52,196 nt of DNA from Cytophagales bacterium (GTDB lineage: Bacteria > Bacteroidota > Bacteroidia > Cytophagales > Thermoflexibacteraceae), in contig JAAFKA010000032.1 in assembly GCA_013299115.1 (NCBI GenBank), positions 1 through 52,196 on the forward strand, given 5' to 3'. The translations under genes and the position numbers were made by a program. This document shows positions 36,669-46,800 of this stretch, piece after piece. Position 1 is the first letter of the stretch, and each line of letters starts with the position of its first letter. The notes beneath the pieces were generated by a model. The model saw only the letters and a program-made list of their open reading frames with translations. It was not told where the DNA came from and made no database searches.

Positions 36669-38663
36669 ATGAGTAACGCAAAGTTTATCCTCCTCTCTTT
36701 TTTTCTTTGGGCAACACCTTATCTATTGCAAGCCGAAAAACCAACAGAACAAGATAGTGTGTTCCGTTATTTGCAAGATTCTGTTCGTGCCGACACGACC
36801 AAAATCAGGCTATTAAATGAGCTTTGTTGGAAAAACAGGTTGGAAAATTTTACTTTGGCAACCACTTATGGCAAAGCTGCTTTGGAGTTGGGACGAAAAA
36901 TCAATCACCAAAAAGGTATCTTAAAAAGTTTGAGTTTTTTGGGTGTAGTGGCTATCAATGAGGCTAATCACCCGCTGGCATTGCAATATTTTTTGGAGGC
37001 TTTGGAAATAGCCACCGCCCAAAACAATATGGTGGAGGTTGCTTATACTTACAATAATTTGGGCAAACTCTACTATAACGAAAAAAATGCAATGTTGTAT
37101 AGGCAATATTACCAAAAAGCCTTAGATGCAGCCCGCAAAACCAACGATGCAGATGTGTTGGCATATTCTCTCCGCAATGTGGCTTTTGTCTATGAGTACG
37201 AAAAAAAATACGACAAAGCCCTGTTTTATCACAAGGAGGCTTTGAAAATTAGAGAAAAACTCCAAAAAGAAACTTATCTTATTTCGGCTTTGCAGCTCAC
37301 AGGGGCTTGCTATACAATGGTAAATGAATATGATAGTGCTTTTCAGTGTTTTAACAAAGCCCTAAGTATTGCCGTACACTACCACACCATTTTAGACAGA
37401 GCCGATGTATTTAATGCCAAAGCACGTGCATTCAGGCGTATGCACCAATACGACTCAGCCCTACTCAATGCCCTCAAAGGTTATGAAATAGCCAAAAAAC
37501 AGAATGCGTGGGAGTGGCTGCGAATTTCTGCCGAAATTTTATATGATATTCACAAAGACAAAAAAGAATATGACAAAGCCCTTGATTATCACGTAGTTTG
37601 GGCGGCTTACAGAGATAGTATTTTGAGTGAAGGGCAACTGATGAAAATACAACAACTCAATCTTAAATATGAATTTGAGCAAAAAGAAAGAGAAAGAATA
37701 TTGGCAGAACAACGCGAAGATGTCTTGCAAGAGGAAGCCCTGCATAGGCAAAAACTCTACTTGGCAATGGCAATGGTAGCTTTATTGGCTGTTATTTTCA
37801 TAGCTTTGTTGGTTTCGAGGTCTAATTGGCAGCGTAAAAAACACAATGAATTATTGTTGCAAAAAAATCAAGAAATCGAAACGCAAAAAACAGAAATCCA
37901 AACCCAACACGATGCCCTCGAACAACAAACGGCTTTGCTTGCCGAACAAACCAAAGCCTTGCAAGCAGCCAACAACGTAAAAACCAAAATGTTTTCTATC
38001 ATTGGGCATGACCTCAAAAGCCCCTTTGCAACCTTGCAGGGTGCTTTGCCTCTCTTGGCAGATGGAGAATTTACACCCGCAGAAAAAGCAGCTATTTTGG
38101 GTAACGTAACCCGTATGGTGGACACTTCGGCAGATATGCTGGATAACTTGTTGCAATGGGCAAAAGCCGAAATGCAAAATAGCAAACCACAATCTGTTGT
38201 GATAGAGGTAAGAAAAACAGTGCAAAGCAAGGTAAATCTCTACACAGAAATAGCACGACAAAAAAATATCACCATAGCAAACGAAGTGCAAGCCGAGTTA
38301 AAAGTTTATGCAGACCAAAATCAAATGTTGCTGATTATCAGAAATTTACTTGGAAATGCTGTAAAATTTACTCCTGAAGGTGGCGAAATTAAAGTCAAAA
38401 GTAGGGAGTTAGACGACTTTGTAGAGATTGCTGTTGCCGATAATGGAATAGGTATGAATGAGGAAACAAGGCGTAAGATTTTTAGAAAAGATAGCACTTT
38501 CACCACACAAGGCACAGCAGGCGAAAAAGGCACAGGGCTGGGCTTAATGCTTTGCAAAGAATTTACAGAGGCAAACGGAGGTAAAATTTGGGTGGAAAGT
38601 ACACAAGGCAAAGGAACTACTTTTTATTTTTCACTACCGAAACAGTTGCTAAATCCTCATTAA
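36669..38663 (+). CDS. TPR-containing sensor histidine kinase
   Basis: A 664-residue kinase. After a signal peptide (to about residue 22) come about five or six tetratricopeptide repeats (about 60-300; for example AYTYNNLGKLYYNEKN, AYSLRNVAFVYEYEKKYDKAL). One transmembrane helix (about 361-384, LYLAMAMVALLAVIFIALLV) and a long Gln/Glu coiled coil follow. The HisKA domain has H447 in SIIGHDLKSPF, and the HATPase domain has NAVKFTP, DNGIGM and GTGLGLMLC. The periplasmic TPR sensor is a common Bacteroidota design. No response regulator is adjacent. The catalytic end is closely similar in pattern to that of the propeller kinase at 9733. Confidence 0.92.
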   Translation: MSNAKFILLSFFLWATPYLLQAEKPTEQDSVFRYLQDSVRADTTKIRLLNELCWKNRLENFTLATTYGKAALELGRKINHQKGILKSLSFLGVVAINEANHPLALQYFLEALEIATAQNNMVEVAYTYNNLGKLYYNEKNAMLYRQYYQKALDAARKTNDADVLAYSLRNVAFVYEYEKKYDKALFYHKEALKIREKLQKETYLISALQLTGACYTMVNEYDSAFQCFNKALSIAVHYHTILDRADVFNAKARAFRRMHQYDSALLNALKGYEIAKKQNAWEWLRISAEILYDIHKDKKEYDKALDYHVVWAAYRDSILSEGQLMKIQQLNLKYEFEQKERERILAEQREDVLQEEALHRQKLYLAMAMVALLAVIFIALLVSRSNWQRKKHNELLLQKNQEIETQKTEIQTQHDALEQQTALLAEQTKALQAANNVKTKMFSIIGHDLKSPFATLQGALPLLADGEFTPAEKAAILGNVTRMVDTSADMLDNLLQWAKAEMQNSKPQSVVIEVRKTVQSKVNLYTEIARQKNITIANEVQAELKVYADQNQMLLIIRNLLGNAVKFTPEGGEIKVKSRELDDFVEIAVADNGIGMNEETRRKIFRKDSTFTTQGTAGEKGTGLGLMLCKEFTEANGGKIWVESTQGKGTTFYFSLPKQLLNPH

Positions 38664-38698
38664 TTCTAATTTTCTCTTTCTTTTCTCAAAAAAATTCT

Positions 38699-38706
38699 TA
38701 ACTTTG
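38699..38706 (+). promoter_or_regulatory. -7 box upstream of the PBP gene
   Basis: TAACTTTG fits TAnnTTTG; the start codon at 38781 lies 75 bases downstream. No clear -33 TTG is present. Confidence 0.4.
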
Positions 38707-38780
38707 CTGTTTATAAGGCACATTTTGCAATCAAAACAACAACTATTGCCACCACCTTACCAATCAACCGACTATTTTGT

Positions 38781-41132
38781 ATGGCACAATTTAAGGATTT
38801 TTCGAGAAAACTGACCAATTTAAGGCTTGCAGACCTCAAAAAAGAGGTAAGCAAGGTAAAAGATTATACTTATTTGCAATGGATACGATTGGTATGGCTA
38901 TTTTTTCTGAGTGGTTTGTTTACAATAAGTGTTTGGTTTTTTGCCGTACAAATCAATTTTCTTTCTCTTTTTGGCGATATGCCCGACCTCAAAGCCTTAG
39001 AAAACCCTCGTTCAGAAACCTCGTCAGAACTTTATTCTGCTGATGGCATCATGTTAGGCAAATATTTTAGAGAAAACCGCAGCCCTGTTACTTACGGAGA
39101 ATTGTCTGAAAATCTAATTAATGCCCTTTTAGCAACGGAGGACATTCGTTTCGAAGAACACTCGGGGATAGATATGAAAGCCACCATTTCCATACCTTAT
39201 TATATACTCAAAGGCGACAGCAAAGGGGCAAGCACCATTACCCAACAGTTGGCAAAAAACTTATTCAAAACTCGTGGTTCCAGTGGTACTTTACTCAATG
39301 TGCCTGTATTGAGTAAGGTGGTATCTAAAACAAAAGAATGGTTGTTGGCAATAGAGTTGGAAAGGTCATATACCAAACGTGAGATTATGACCATGTATTT
39401 CAATACAGTAGAGTTTGGTAGCAATTCGTTTGGTATCAAAGTAGCTGCCAAAACTTACTACAACACCACCCCTGACAAACTAACCATAGACCAAGCTGCC
39501 ATGTTGGTTGGTATGCTCAAAGCACCTTCATTTTACAATCCATTTTACAATCCTGAAAATGCTCTGCCCCGACGAAACACTGTGTTAAGCCAAATGGCAA
39601 AGTACAATTATTTGAGTGAAGCCCAAGCAGAAATAGAAAAACAAAAACCTATTGATGTAAAAGAGTACCAAGTTGATGGGCATTTGGTAGGCAATGCCAT
39701 GTATTTCCGTTCAGTAGTGGCGGAGTGGCTCAAAGTTTGGTGCAAACAAAACGGCTACGACTTGTATGCAGACGGTTTGCGAGTTTATACAACCATAGAT
39801 TCCAGATTGCAAAAACACGCAGAAGATGCCGTAGAAGGTTATATGCCCGAAGTGCAAGCCAAATTTTTTAAACAATGGAAAAACAAAAAACCTTGGGTGG
39901 ACGAAAACGGAAAAGAATTGCCTTATTTTTTGGAAACAGCAGCCAAAAAATCTGAAAGATACCGTTTGCTCAAAATTCAACATGGCGAAGATACCACCAA
40001 AATTTGGGAGGAAATGGCAAAACCTGTGAAAATGAGGGTTTTTACGTGGAACAAACCCGAAAAAGAATTGGATACTTTGCTTAGTCCAATGGATTCTATT
40101 GCCTACTACAAACACTTTTTGCGTACTGCCATGATGACCATGAACCCTCACAATGGCGAAGTATTGGCGTGGGTAGGCGGCATGAACTACAAATATTTTA
40201 AATACGACCAAGTATTGCAAGGCAAACGACAAGTAGGCTCTACGTTCAAGCCAATGGTATATGCTGCCGCCATTAAAGAATATGGTTTTTCGCCTTGCGA
40301 CCAGGTGCTTGATGTGCCACAAACTTTTACTATGTATGACGGCACGACTTGGACAGCCAAAAACTCTACCAACCAATACACAGGCAAACCTTATACCTTG
40401 CGACAAGCCTTGTCTTTGTCTATCAATACAGCTTCGGCTTACCTCATGCGAAAAGTAAAACCGCAAACAGTGATTCGTTATGCTCGAAATTTGGGCTTTA
40501 CAAGTCCTTTGGAAGAAGTATTTTCCTTGTGTTTGGGGTCAAATGAAGCCTCTTTATTCGAATTAACAGGAGCTTATGGTACTTTTGTCAATAAAGGGAC
40601 TTGGATAGAACCAACTTTTATTACTAGAATAGAGGATAAAAACGGCAAAATCATTTACCAAAAAGTAGCCAAAACCAAAGAGGCTTTAGACGAACAAACG
40701 GCTTACCTTATGTTGTATATGCTCAAGGGTGTGGCAGAGGGAGGCACAGCAGGAGGTTTATGGCGTTATAAATTCAAACAAGGCAATGACGTAGCAGCCA
40801 AAACAGGCACTACACAAAATAATTCTGATGCGTGGTTTGTGGGCTGCACCAAAGACCTCATCACAGGCGTATGGGTGGGCGGCGAAGACCGCAGTATTCA
40901 CTTCATAGGCAACGAAGGCACAGGTGGCAAATTAGCCATGCCCCAATATGCTCGTTACACCGAAAAGTTATTTGCAGACAGCACCCTTAACCTGAAAAAA
41001 GGTCAGTTCCCTGCACCCAAAAGCCTAAAAGTACAGTTAGATTGTTCAAAATACCAAACAGGTATGCTTGCCTTAGATTCTACTATCTACGTCATGCCGA
41101 CAGGCAACCCGTTGAGTGAGGATTTGAATTAA
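38781..41132 (+). CDS. Class A penicillin-binding protein (PBP1A type)
   Basis: A bifunctional peptidoglycan synthase of 783 residues, anchored by one N-terminal helix (about residues 35-58). The GT51 glycosyltransferase domain carries E120 in ATEDIRFEEHSGID and the second motif GASTITQQLAKNLF. The transpeptidase domain has S487 in the SxxK motif GSTFKPMVY, SIN in LSLSINTASAY and K674 in AKTGTTQ. It polymerises lipid II and cross-links the strands in the periplasm. An insertion between the two domains (about residues 340-435) is longer than in E. coli and is rich in Lys and Trp. The gene has its own promoter-like sequence. Confidence 0.95.
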   Translation: MAQFKDFSRKLTNLRLADLKKEVSKVKDYTYLQWIRLVWLFFLSGLFTISVWFFAVQINFLSLFGDMPDLKALENPRSETSSELYSADGIMLGKYFRENRSPVTYGELSENLINALLATEDIRFEEHSGIDMKATISIPYYILKGDSKGASTITQQLAKNLFKTRGSSGTLLNVPVLSKVVSKTKEWLLAIELERSYTKREIMTMYFNTVEFGSNSFGIKVAAKTYYNTTPDKLTIDQAAMLVGMLKAPSFYNPFYNPENALPRRNTVLSQMAKYNYLSEAQAEIEKQKPIDVKEYQVDGHLVGNAMYFRSVVAEWLKVWCKQNGYDLYADGLRVYTTIDSRLQKHAEDAVEGYMPEVQAKFFKQWKNKKPWVDENGKELPYFLETAAKKSERYRLLKIQHGEDTTKIWEEMAKPVKMRVFTWNKPEKELDTLLSPMDSIAYYKHFLRTAMMTMNPHNGEVLAWVGGMNYKYFKYDQVLQGKRQVGSTFKPMVYAAAIKEYGFSPCDQVLDVPQTFTMYDGTTWTAKNSTNQYTGKPYTLRQALSLSINTASAYLMRKVKPQTVIRYARNLGFTSPLEEVFSLCLGSNEASLFELTGAYGTFVNKGTWIEPTFITRIEDKNGKIIYQKVAKTKEALDEQTAYLMLYMLKGVAEGGTAGGLWRYKFKQGNDVAAKTGTTQNNSDAWFVGCTKDLITGVWVGGEDRSIHFIGNEGTGGKLAMPQYARYTEKLFADSTLNLKKGQFPAPKSLKVQLDCSKYQTGMLALDSTIYVMPTGNPLSEDLN

Positions 41133-41189
41133 TAAGACTTGGAACCAGGCTTTCAATTCACAACTAAAAAATTTTTTAAATCTTCATCG

Positions 41190-41633
41190 ATGTTCAAATT
41201 TTACTTTTTTTGTTGGTGTTGCTACTATCTGTTTTTTTTCGGGCAAGCACAAAATGTTGCACCAACTACTACAACTCATTACAATGTTTTGGAATATTTA
41301 ACACCAAGTTTTGAGGGGGTTACTGAGCAAAAAATCCCTTATAAGGTGTATGCTTTTCGATGGAAAAGGTGTTTTGGGTTTTGTGATAGGTGGTTTTTGG
41401 TAGTAGCAGATAGTCTAACTGTCAAGGCTTTTGCTATAAATAAAGGCAAAATCCAAGAAACTTTACCTTTGTCCGAAGTATGGAAAGAAACCTTTTATTT
41501 GGCAGTCCAACAATATGCTGTCAAATTACACCATAAACATACGGCACAAGGAGATTTACAACTTACCTCTTACTATGTGGCAAAAAGAAACCTAAAAAAG
41601 TTATTGCGGAACTTGTGGGGGTTGAGTAAATAG
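41190..41633 (+). CDS. Small secreted protein of unknown function
   Basis: A 147-residue protein with a signal peptide from MFKFYFFCWCCYYLFFF to about GQAQ. The ATG at 41190 is preferred over the TTG-initiated frame from 41139. The mature part has alternating polar and aromatic strands (IPYKVYAFRWKRCFGFCDRWFLVV), with two cysteines in CFGFC and a Lys-rich C-terminus. I do not recognise a family. It follows the PBP gene by 57 bases and may share its transcript. Confidence 0.55.
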   Translation: MFKFYFFCWCCYYLFFFGQAQNVAPTTTTHYNVLEYLTPSFEGVTEQKIPYKVYAFRWKRCFGFCDRWFLVVADSLTVKAFAINKGKIQETLPLSEVWKETFYLAVQQYAVKLHHKHTAQGDLQLTSYYVAKRNLKKLLRNLWGLSK

Positions 41634-41666
41634 TTATAAAAAAACACAAATGGGCAAATTACAAAA

Positions 41667-41759
41667 TAGAGTTTATGGATAATTACCCAAAGATGTCATT
41701 TTTTTGAAAAATGACATCTTTTGCCAAGCCTCTTAACAAAAAATTATTCATAAACTCTA
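41667..41759. mobile_element. MITE-like element with nested hairpins
   Basis: The termini TAGAGTTTATGGATAATT (41667-41684) and its complement (41742-41759) match at 17 of 18 positions. Inside lies a perfect 15-bp hairpin (41689-41703 with 41707-41721) whose stem shares the core AAGATGTCAT with the efp terminator. No transposase is present. The size (93 bp) and layout fit a miniature inverted-repeat element that also works as a terminator for the small secreted protein gene. Confidence 0.55.
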
Positions 41760-41811
41760 ATTATTGCAGAGAAAAAACCAACTACTAAATTCTATCGACT
41801 AATTACTATCT

Positions 41812-42477
41812 ATGCAAAAACAAATTAGTTTTACCAAGCAAGCCACTTATGAAACTTATGGCAATTTGCAACCAACTACCACAACAGTTTGGTTGGTTTG
41901 TCATGGCTATGGACAGTTGGCGAAATATTTTATCCGCCGTTTTGATTGTTTAGACCCTCATCAACATTATGTCATAGCTCCACAAGGTTTGTCTAAATTT
42001 TATCTCGATGAAAAGTACGAAAAAGTGGGGGCTTGCTGGCTTACCAAAGAAGACAGAACAATGGAGTTAGAAAACCAACTGCACTACATAGACCAAGTGT
42101 GGCAAACTGAAAAAGAGCAAGCTAATAAAATAGGAATTAATATTAATGAATTGACTATCAATATTTTAGGTTTTTCACAAGGCTGTGCGGCAGCCTGTCG
42201 TTGGTCGGTAAGTCGTCAAATTCCGTTTCGCAATTTACTGGTGTGGGCGGGTTTGCTGCCAAAGGAAATAACAGCCCTTGATTGGCAGTTTCTCACTCCA
42301 GATACTGCGGTGTATATGCTACTGGGCAGGCAAGACGAATTTTATCAACTCCTTAATTTTGAGGAAGAACTACGGAGAGTGCAAACCCTACTTCCTACTT
42401 TACGAGTCATTTATTTTGATGGTGGACATGAAGTTAAACGCGAAGTGCTGGCTAATTGGGTGGCAACACAAGGTTAA
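41812..42477 (+). CDS. Alpha/beta-hydrolase, phospholipase/carboxylesterase-like
   Basis: A 221-residue cytoplasmic hydrolase. It shows the oxyanion strand VWLVCHGYGQLAKYF, the nucleophile elbow GFSQGCAAACRW (Ser of GxSxG), an acidic candidate in YMLLGRQDEF and the catalytic His in VIYFDGGHEVKRE. This is the pattern of the phospholipase/carboxylesterase family (Abhydrolase_2). The substrate is unknown; small esters or acyl-proteins are typical for the family. It starts 52 bases after the MITE-like element and lies 36 bases before the glycosyltransferase gene, so the two may be co-transcribed. Confidence 0.85.
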   Translation: MQKQISFTKQATYETYGNLQPTTTTVWLVCHGYGQLAKYFIRRFDCLDPHQHYVIAPQGLSKFYLDEKYEKVGACWLTKEDRTMELENQLHYIDQVWQTEKEQANKIGININELTINILGFSQGCAAACRWSVSRQIPFRNLLVWAGLLPKEITALDWQFLTPDTAVYMLLGRQDEFYQLLNFEEELRRVQTLLPTLRVIYFDGGHEVKREVLANWVATQG

Positions 42478-42513
42478 AGTTTGTCAAAAGATAGAATAAT
42501 AAAACAGAAATAT

Positions 42514-43524
42514 ATGCCCAAAATTCTTATCTTGCGTTTTTCGTCTATTGGTGATATTGTATTGACCACGCCTGTCATTCGCAACGTGAAACAACAAGTA
42601 CCAGATTGCCAACTACATTATTATACCCGCAACCAATATGCAGATTTGCTGCAAAACAATCCATACATAGACAAAGTCTGGGCTTGGACTGATAGTGTGT
42701 TTGCTCTTGCTGAGCAGTTGCGAGCAGAAAACTATGATTATGTGTTGGATTTGCACCACAATTTTCGCACTTTGCGACTCAAAACTTTGTTGGGTTTGGG
42801 CAATCCATTAGCAAAAACGCAGTTTTTTAGTTTCAATAAATTGAATATAGAAAAGTGGTTGTATGTCAATTTTAAGGCTAAGACCATGCCCAACTTACAC
42901 ATTGTAGATAGATATATGGCTACTACCAAAACTTTGGGTGTAGTAAACGACCAGCAAGGGCTTGATTATTTTATTCCTACCAAAGACGAAGTTTCGTTGC
43001 AGATTTTGCCACCTACGCATTATACAGGCTATGTGGCGTATGCAATGGGGGCACAGCACAACACAAAAAAGTTACCTTTGCTCAAAATGATAGAGTTATG
43101 CGAAAAAATTAATGCACCCATTGTATTGTTAGGTGACAAGCATGACGCAAAAATGGCATTGGAAATTGAAAAGTATTTTGCTACTCCCCAAGCTCCCAAT
43201 ATTTCTATTTTCAATGCTTGTGGCAAGTTTACTCTCAATCAATCAGCCTCTTTAATTCGCCAAGCAAAGATGGTTTTTGCCCACGATACAGGGTTGATGC
43301 ACATAGCTGCTGCCCTCAAAAAAAAGGTATATAGCATCTGGGGCAATACAACACCTGCTTTGGGTATGTATCCCTACCAAACTGCCTACGAAATTTTAGA
43401 AAACAAAACAGTTACTTGTCGTCCTTGTTCAAAAATTGGTTTTGATACTTGCCCCAAAAAACATTTTGCTTGTATGAATGAGATTCATTTTGACATACTT
43501 TCCGAGTTGATTATTGATTACTAA
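42514..43524 (+). CDS. GT9-family (heptosyltransferase-like) glycosyltransferase
   Basis: A 336-residue GT-B glycosyltransferase of family GT9, which transfers heptose or related sugars to the LPS core. The start at the ATG of MPKILILRFSSIGDIVLTTP is preferred over the in-frame TTG at 42481. Family features are SSIGDIVLTTPVIRNVK at the N-terminus, the DLHHNFRTLRLK loop, and the donor-binding HDTGLMHIAAALKKKVYSIWG. A Cys-rich C-terminus (TCRPCSKIGFDTCPKKHFAC) is common in Bacteroidota GT9 proteins (from memory). The donor sugar cannot be told from sequence. It probably acts at the cytoplasmic face of the inner membrane. Confidence 0.9.
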   Translation: MPKILILRFSSIGDIVLTTPVIRNVKQQVPDCQLHYYTRNQYADLLQNNPYIDKVWAWTDSVFALAEQLRAENYDYVLDLHHNFRTLRLKTLLGLGNPLAKTQFFSFNKLNIEKWLYVNFKAKTMPNLHIVDRYMATTKTLGVVNDQQGLDYFIPTKDEVSLQILPPTHYTGYVAYAMGAQHNTKKLPLLKMIELCEKINAPIVLLGDKHDAKMALEIEKYFATPQAPNISIFNACGKFTLNQSASLIRQAKMVFAHDTGLMHIAAALKKKVYSIWGNTTPALGMYPYQTAYEILENKTVTCRPCSKIGFDTCPKKHFACMNEIHFDILSELIIDY

Positions 43525-43548
43525 ACTACCAAAAAAATTTAGGATTAA

Positions 43549-43665
43549 TAGAGGTTATTACGATTTGTACCGTACCCTTTGCGGGGGTTGCCTCCAACTG
43601 CAGGGTCAATTAGTTGAAAATCAAGAAGTTATTTTTCTATACAAAAATTATCGTAATAACCTCTA
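43549..43665. mobile_element. MITE-like element with 16-bp perfect termini
   Basis: TAGAGGTTATTACGAT (43549-43564) and its exact complement (43650-43665) enclose 85 bases that include a GC-rich patch with CCCTTTGCGGGGGTT. There is no coding capacity. The ends share TAGAG(G/T)TTAT with the element at 41667. The element fills much of the 43525-43819 spacer; I see no clear promoter for the giant gene that follows. Confidence 0.5.
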
Positions 43666-43819
43666 ATACAGTTAAAATATTATTGATGTGGTAAGTAAAC
43701 AAGCAAAAAACAAATTATTAACAAATTTTTAAATTATTATATTTTTTTTACATAAATTAACCCCCAAAATTCTTATTCGTCATTTAAACTTTTTTATTAC
43801 ACAACCAAAATAAAATTTT

Positions 43820-46800
43820 ATGTTCAAAAAACTAACTTCGTTAGGCAATTTGGTAGGTGCTTTTGCAAGCAAAACCACTACCAAATGTGCCTTTGGGTTG
43901 TTGGCACTGTCCCTGTTAGGCACAGCAGCCCAAGCCCAAAACGTAACGGTAGCAGGCAGCACAGGAGCAAATGGCAGCTATGCCACCCTCAAAGCAGCCT
44001 TTGATATTATCAATGCCAACGGCACACAAGCCACCAACAATATCACGATTGATATTGTGGGCAACACCACCGAAACTGCAAGTGCTGTTCTTAATCAACC
44101 AACCACCAGTTCGTGGGCAAGTTTGATAATTAGACCTTCGGGGGGAGCAGCAAGGGTGATTGATGGGTCAATCATCGGACACCTTGTCAGCCTAAATGGA
44201 GCAGATAATGTTACCATTGACGGTTTGAATACAGGGGGCAATAGTTTGACCATTTCAAACCCAAGTGGTGGAGGTAGCAGTGCTATCAATATTTTTGGTG
44301 ATGCTGTAAATAATATGATTACTAACTGTTCGGTGCAAGCATCTTCTATCACAGCAAGTGGTGCTATTATTAATTTTGGTGGAGGTACGGTAACAGGCAA
44401 CGACAACAACACCATCAGCAACTGTAAAATTAGTGGTATAGGTACGGCTGTACCCACACAGGGGATTATCTCTACTGGGTCAAATGCCACCATTACAAAT
44501 GATAATATTTCTGTTTCGAATAACGAAATATTTGATATTTTTAATGTAGGCAGTGCTTCTACTATTATTAATGTCAATTCTTTTAACAGTGCTTGGACTA
44601 TCACAGGGAATAAAATTTACCAGACAGCCACAAGAACTGCAACAACAGGTAGTTCGCACAATGGAATTTTTATTAGCAATTCGGGTATCAACTATGTTGT
44701 TACGAATAACACCATTGGTTTTGCCAATGCAGCAGGTACAGGCTTAACCACCTACGCAGGTACAGTAGCCACAAGGTATGTGGCTATAAATGTGGCAGGA
44801 ACAGGCACTACAGGCAGTTCAAACATTCAAGGCAATACCATTGCAGGTTTTGTGCTGAACACAAGCAGTGGTAGTTCTGCCCCAGGCAACGGTATCTTTA
44901 TGGGCATCACTTTCTCTGGTTCTGGTGCTGCAACCATAACAGGTAACACCATTGGTTCTACAACCACAACAGGGTCTATTACCACCACCACCACATCAAC
45001 AGGTGGCTTAACAGGGGGTATGAACATTGGAAGTACAGGCACATACAGCATTACCAACAACAACATTGGCGGTATCACTGCCAACGGTTCGGCAGCTGCT
45101 ATTGCAGCAAGCATTACAGGTATTCAAGCTACCGCAGGTACACCCACTATCACAGGCAATACCATTGGTAGTGCGACTGTTGCAAATAGTATCAATTCGC
45201 CAACTGCTGGAACTTCAAGTCAGTTCGTAATCGGTATTAATGCTTCAACTACTACGGGTGCTACTACTATTTCTAACAACACAATAAGTAATTTGAGCCA
45301 AGCAGGTACAGGTGCTGGCATTTGCAGAGGGATTTCTTATAATGGTACAGGTTTTGGCACCATCACCAACAATACTGTAAGTGCCTTAACAGGTGCAACT
45401 TCAAGTGGAAGTACATTTGGTGCTGTTCTTGGTATTGTGTATTCAGGCACGTCACCCACAGGTGCTTTGGTGGCACAAAATACTGTATTTAACTTAGCTT
45501 GTACCAACACTACAGCAGTTCAAAATAGAATAGTTGGTATTATGTATGGCAATGGTACAAATGGAAACGTATTACGCAATAGAGTATATGATTTGCGAAA
45601 TGCCTCTACACAAACCACAGCCACAGCACCACCTATGACGATTGGGATTTCATTAACATCGTTTTCGCCAACTACTACAGTAGCCAACAATATGGTTTCG
45701 TTGGGAGATGGACAAACAAACAATATGGTTTTTGTAGGTATTCAAAATGTAACTAATACTTTTAATACAAATATTTACCATAATTCTGTAACTATTTCAG
45801 GAACTGCTACATCTGGTGCTTTGCCTTCTGCTTGTTATCACAGAGGAGATTTTACAGCAACAGCCATCAATACAGCTGTTGATATTAAAAACAACATTTT
45901 TGTCAATACCCGCAGTGGAGGCACAGGCAAACACTATGCAATAGCAAATGCTATTGGGGCAACAGCCTCAGCCACAGGTTGGGCTGCAAATGCCTCAAAC
46001 TTTAATGTGTTGAATGCCAATGCTGCCACCATAGGTTTCTGGACAACAGACCGTGATATTGCAAATTGGCGTACTTCTTCGGCTGGTGATGGTGTTGCAA
46101 GTTCACAATCTGGCGTAACCATCAACTGGACAAACCCAGCCACCGCAGATTTACACATTGTTGCACCTTTCCCTACGCCTATTGAAGGGGCAGGTACTTT
46201 TAGTACAAGTGTAACAGATGATTATGATGGCGAGGTACGTGCAACTAACTCACCTGTTGATATAGGAGCTGACGCAGGTAATTTCCTTACCTATCCTGCC
46301 ATTCATTACACACCACTGCCAAATATTTGTGGAACTGGGGCAAGGACTTTGACTGCCACCATTACAGACGTTGATGGCGTACCTACAACAGGTGCAGGTT
46401 TGCCTGTTTTGTATTGGAGAGTAAATGCAGGGGCATACACAGCAGCCACAGCTACACACGGAGGCGGAAGTACTTATAACTTCTCTTTTGGTGGAACAGC
46501 CTTGGCAAATGATGTAGTTTCATACTATATTGTAGCACAAGATAATTTGGGTACTGTCGGCTCAGCACCTTCTTTGGGTGCAACAGGCTTTACTGTTAGC
46601 CCGCCTGCTGCGGGAACTGCACCAACATCACCAAATACTTATACAGTATTGCCAACTTTGACAGCAGGTACTTATACAGTAGGGGCAGGTGGTAATTTCA
46701 CTACCTTAACGGCTGCGGTCAATGCCTACAATACACAATGTTTAAATGGTGCTGTAATATTTAGTTTAACAGATGCTACCTATTCAGGTGCGGAAACATT

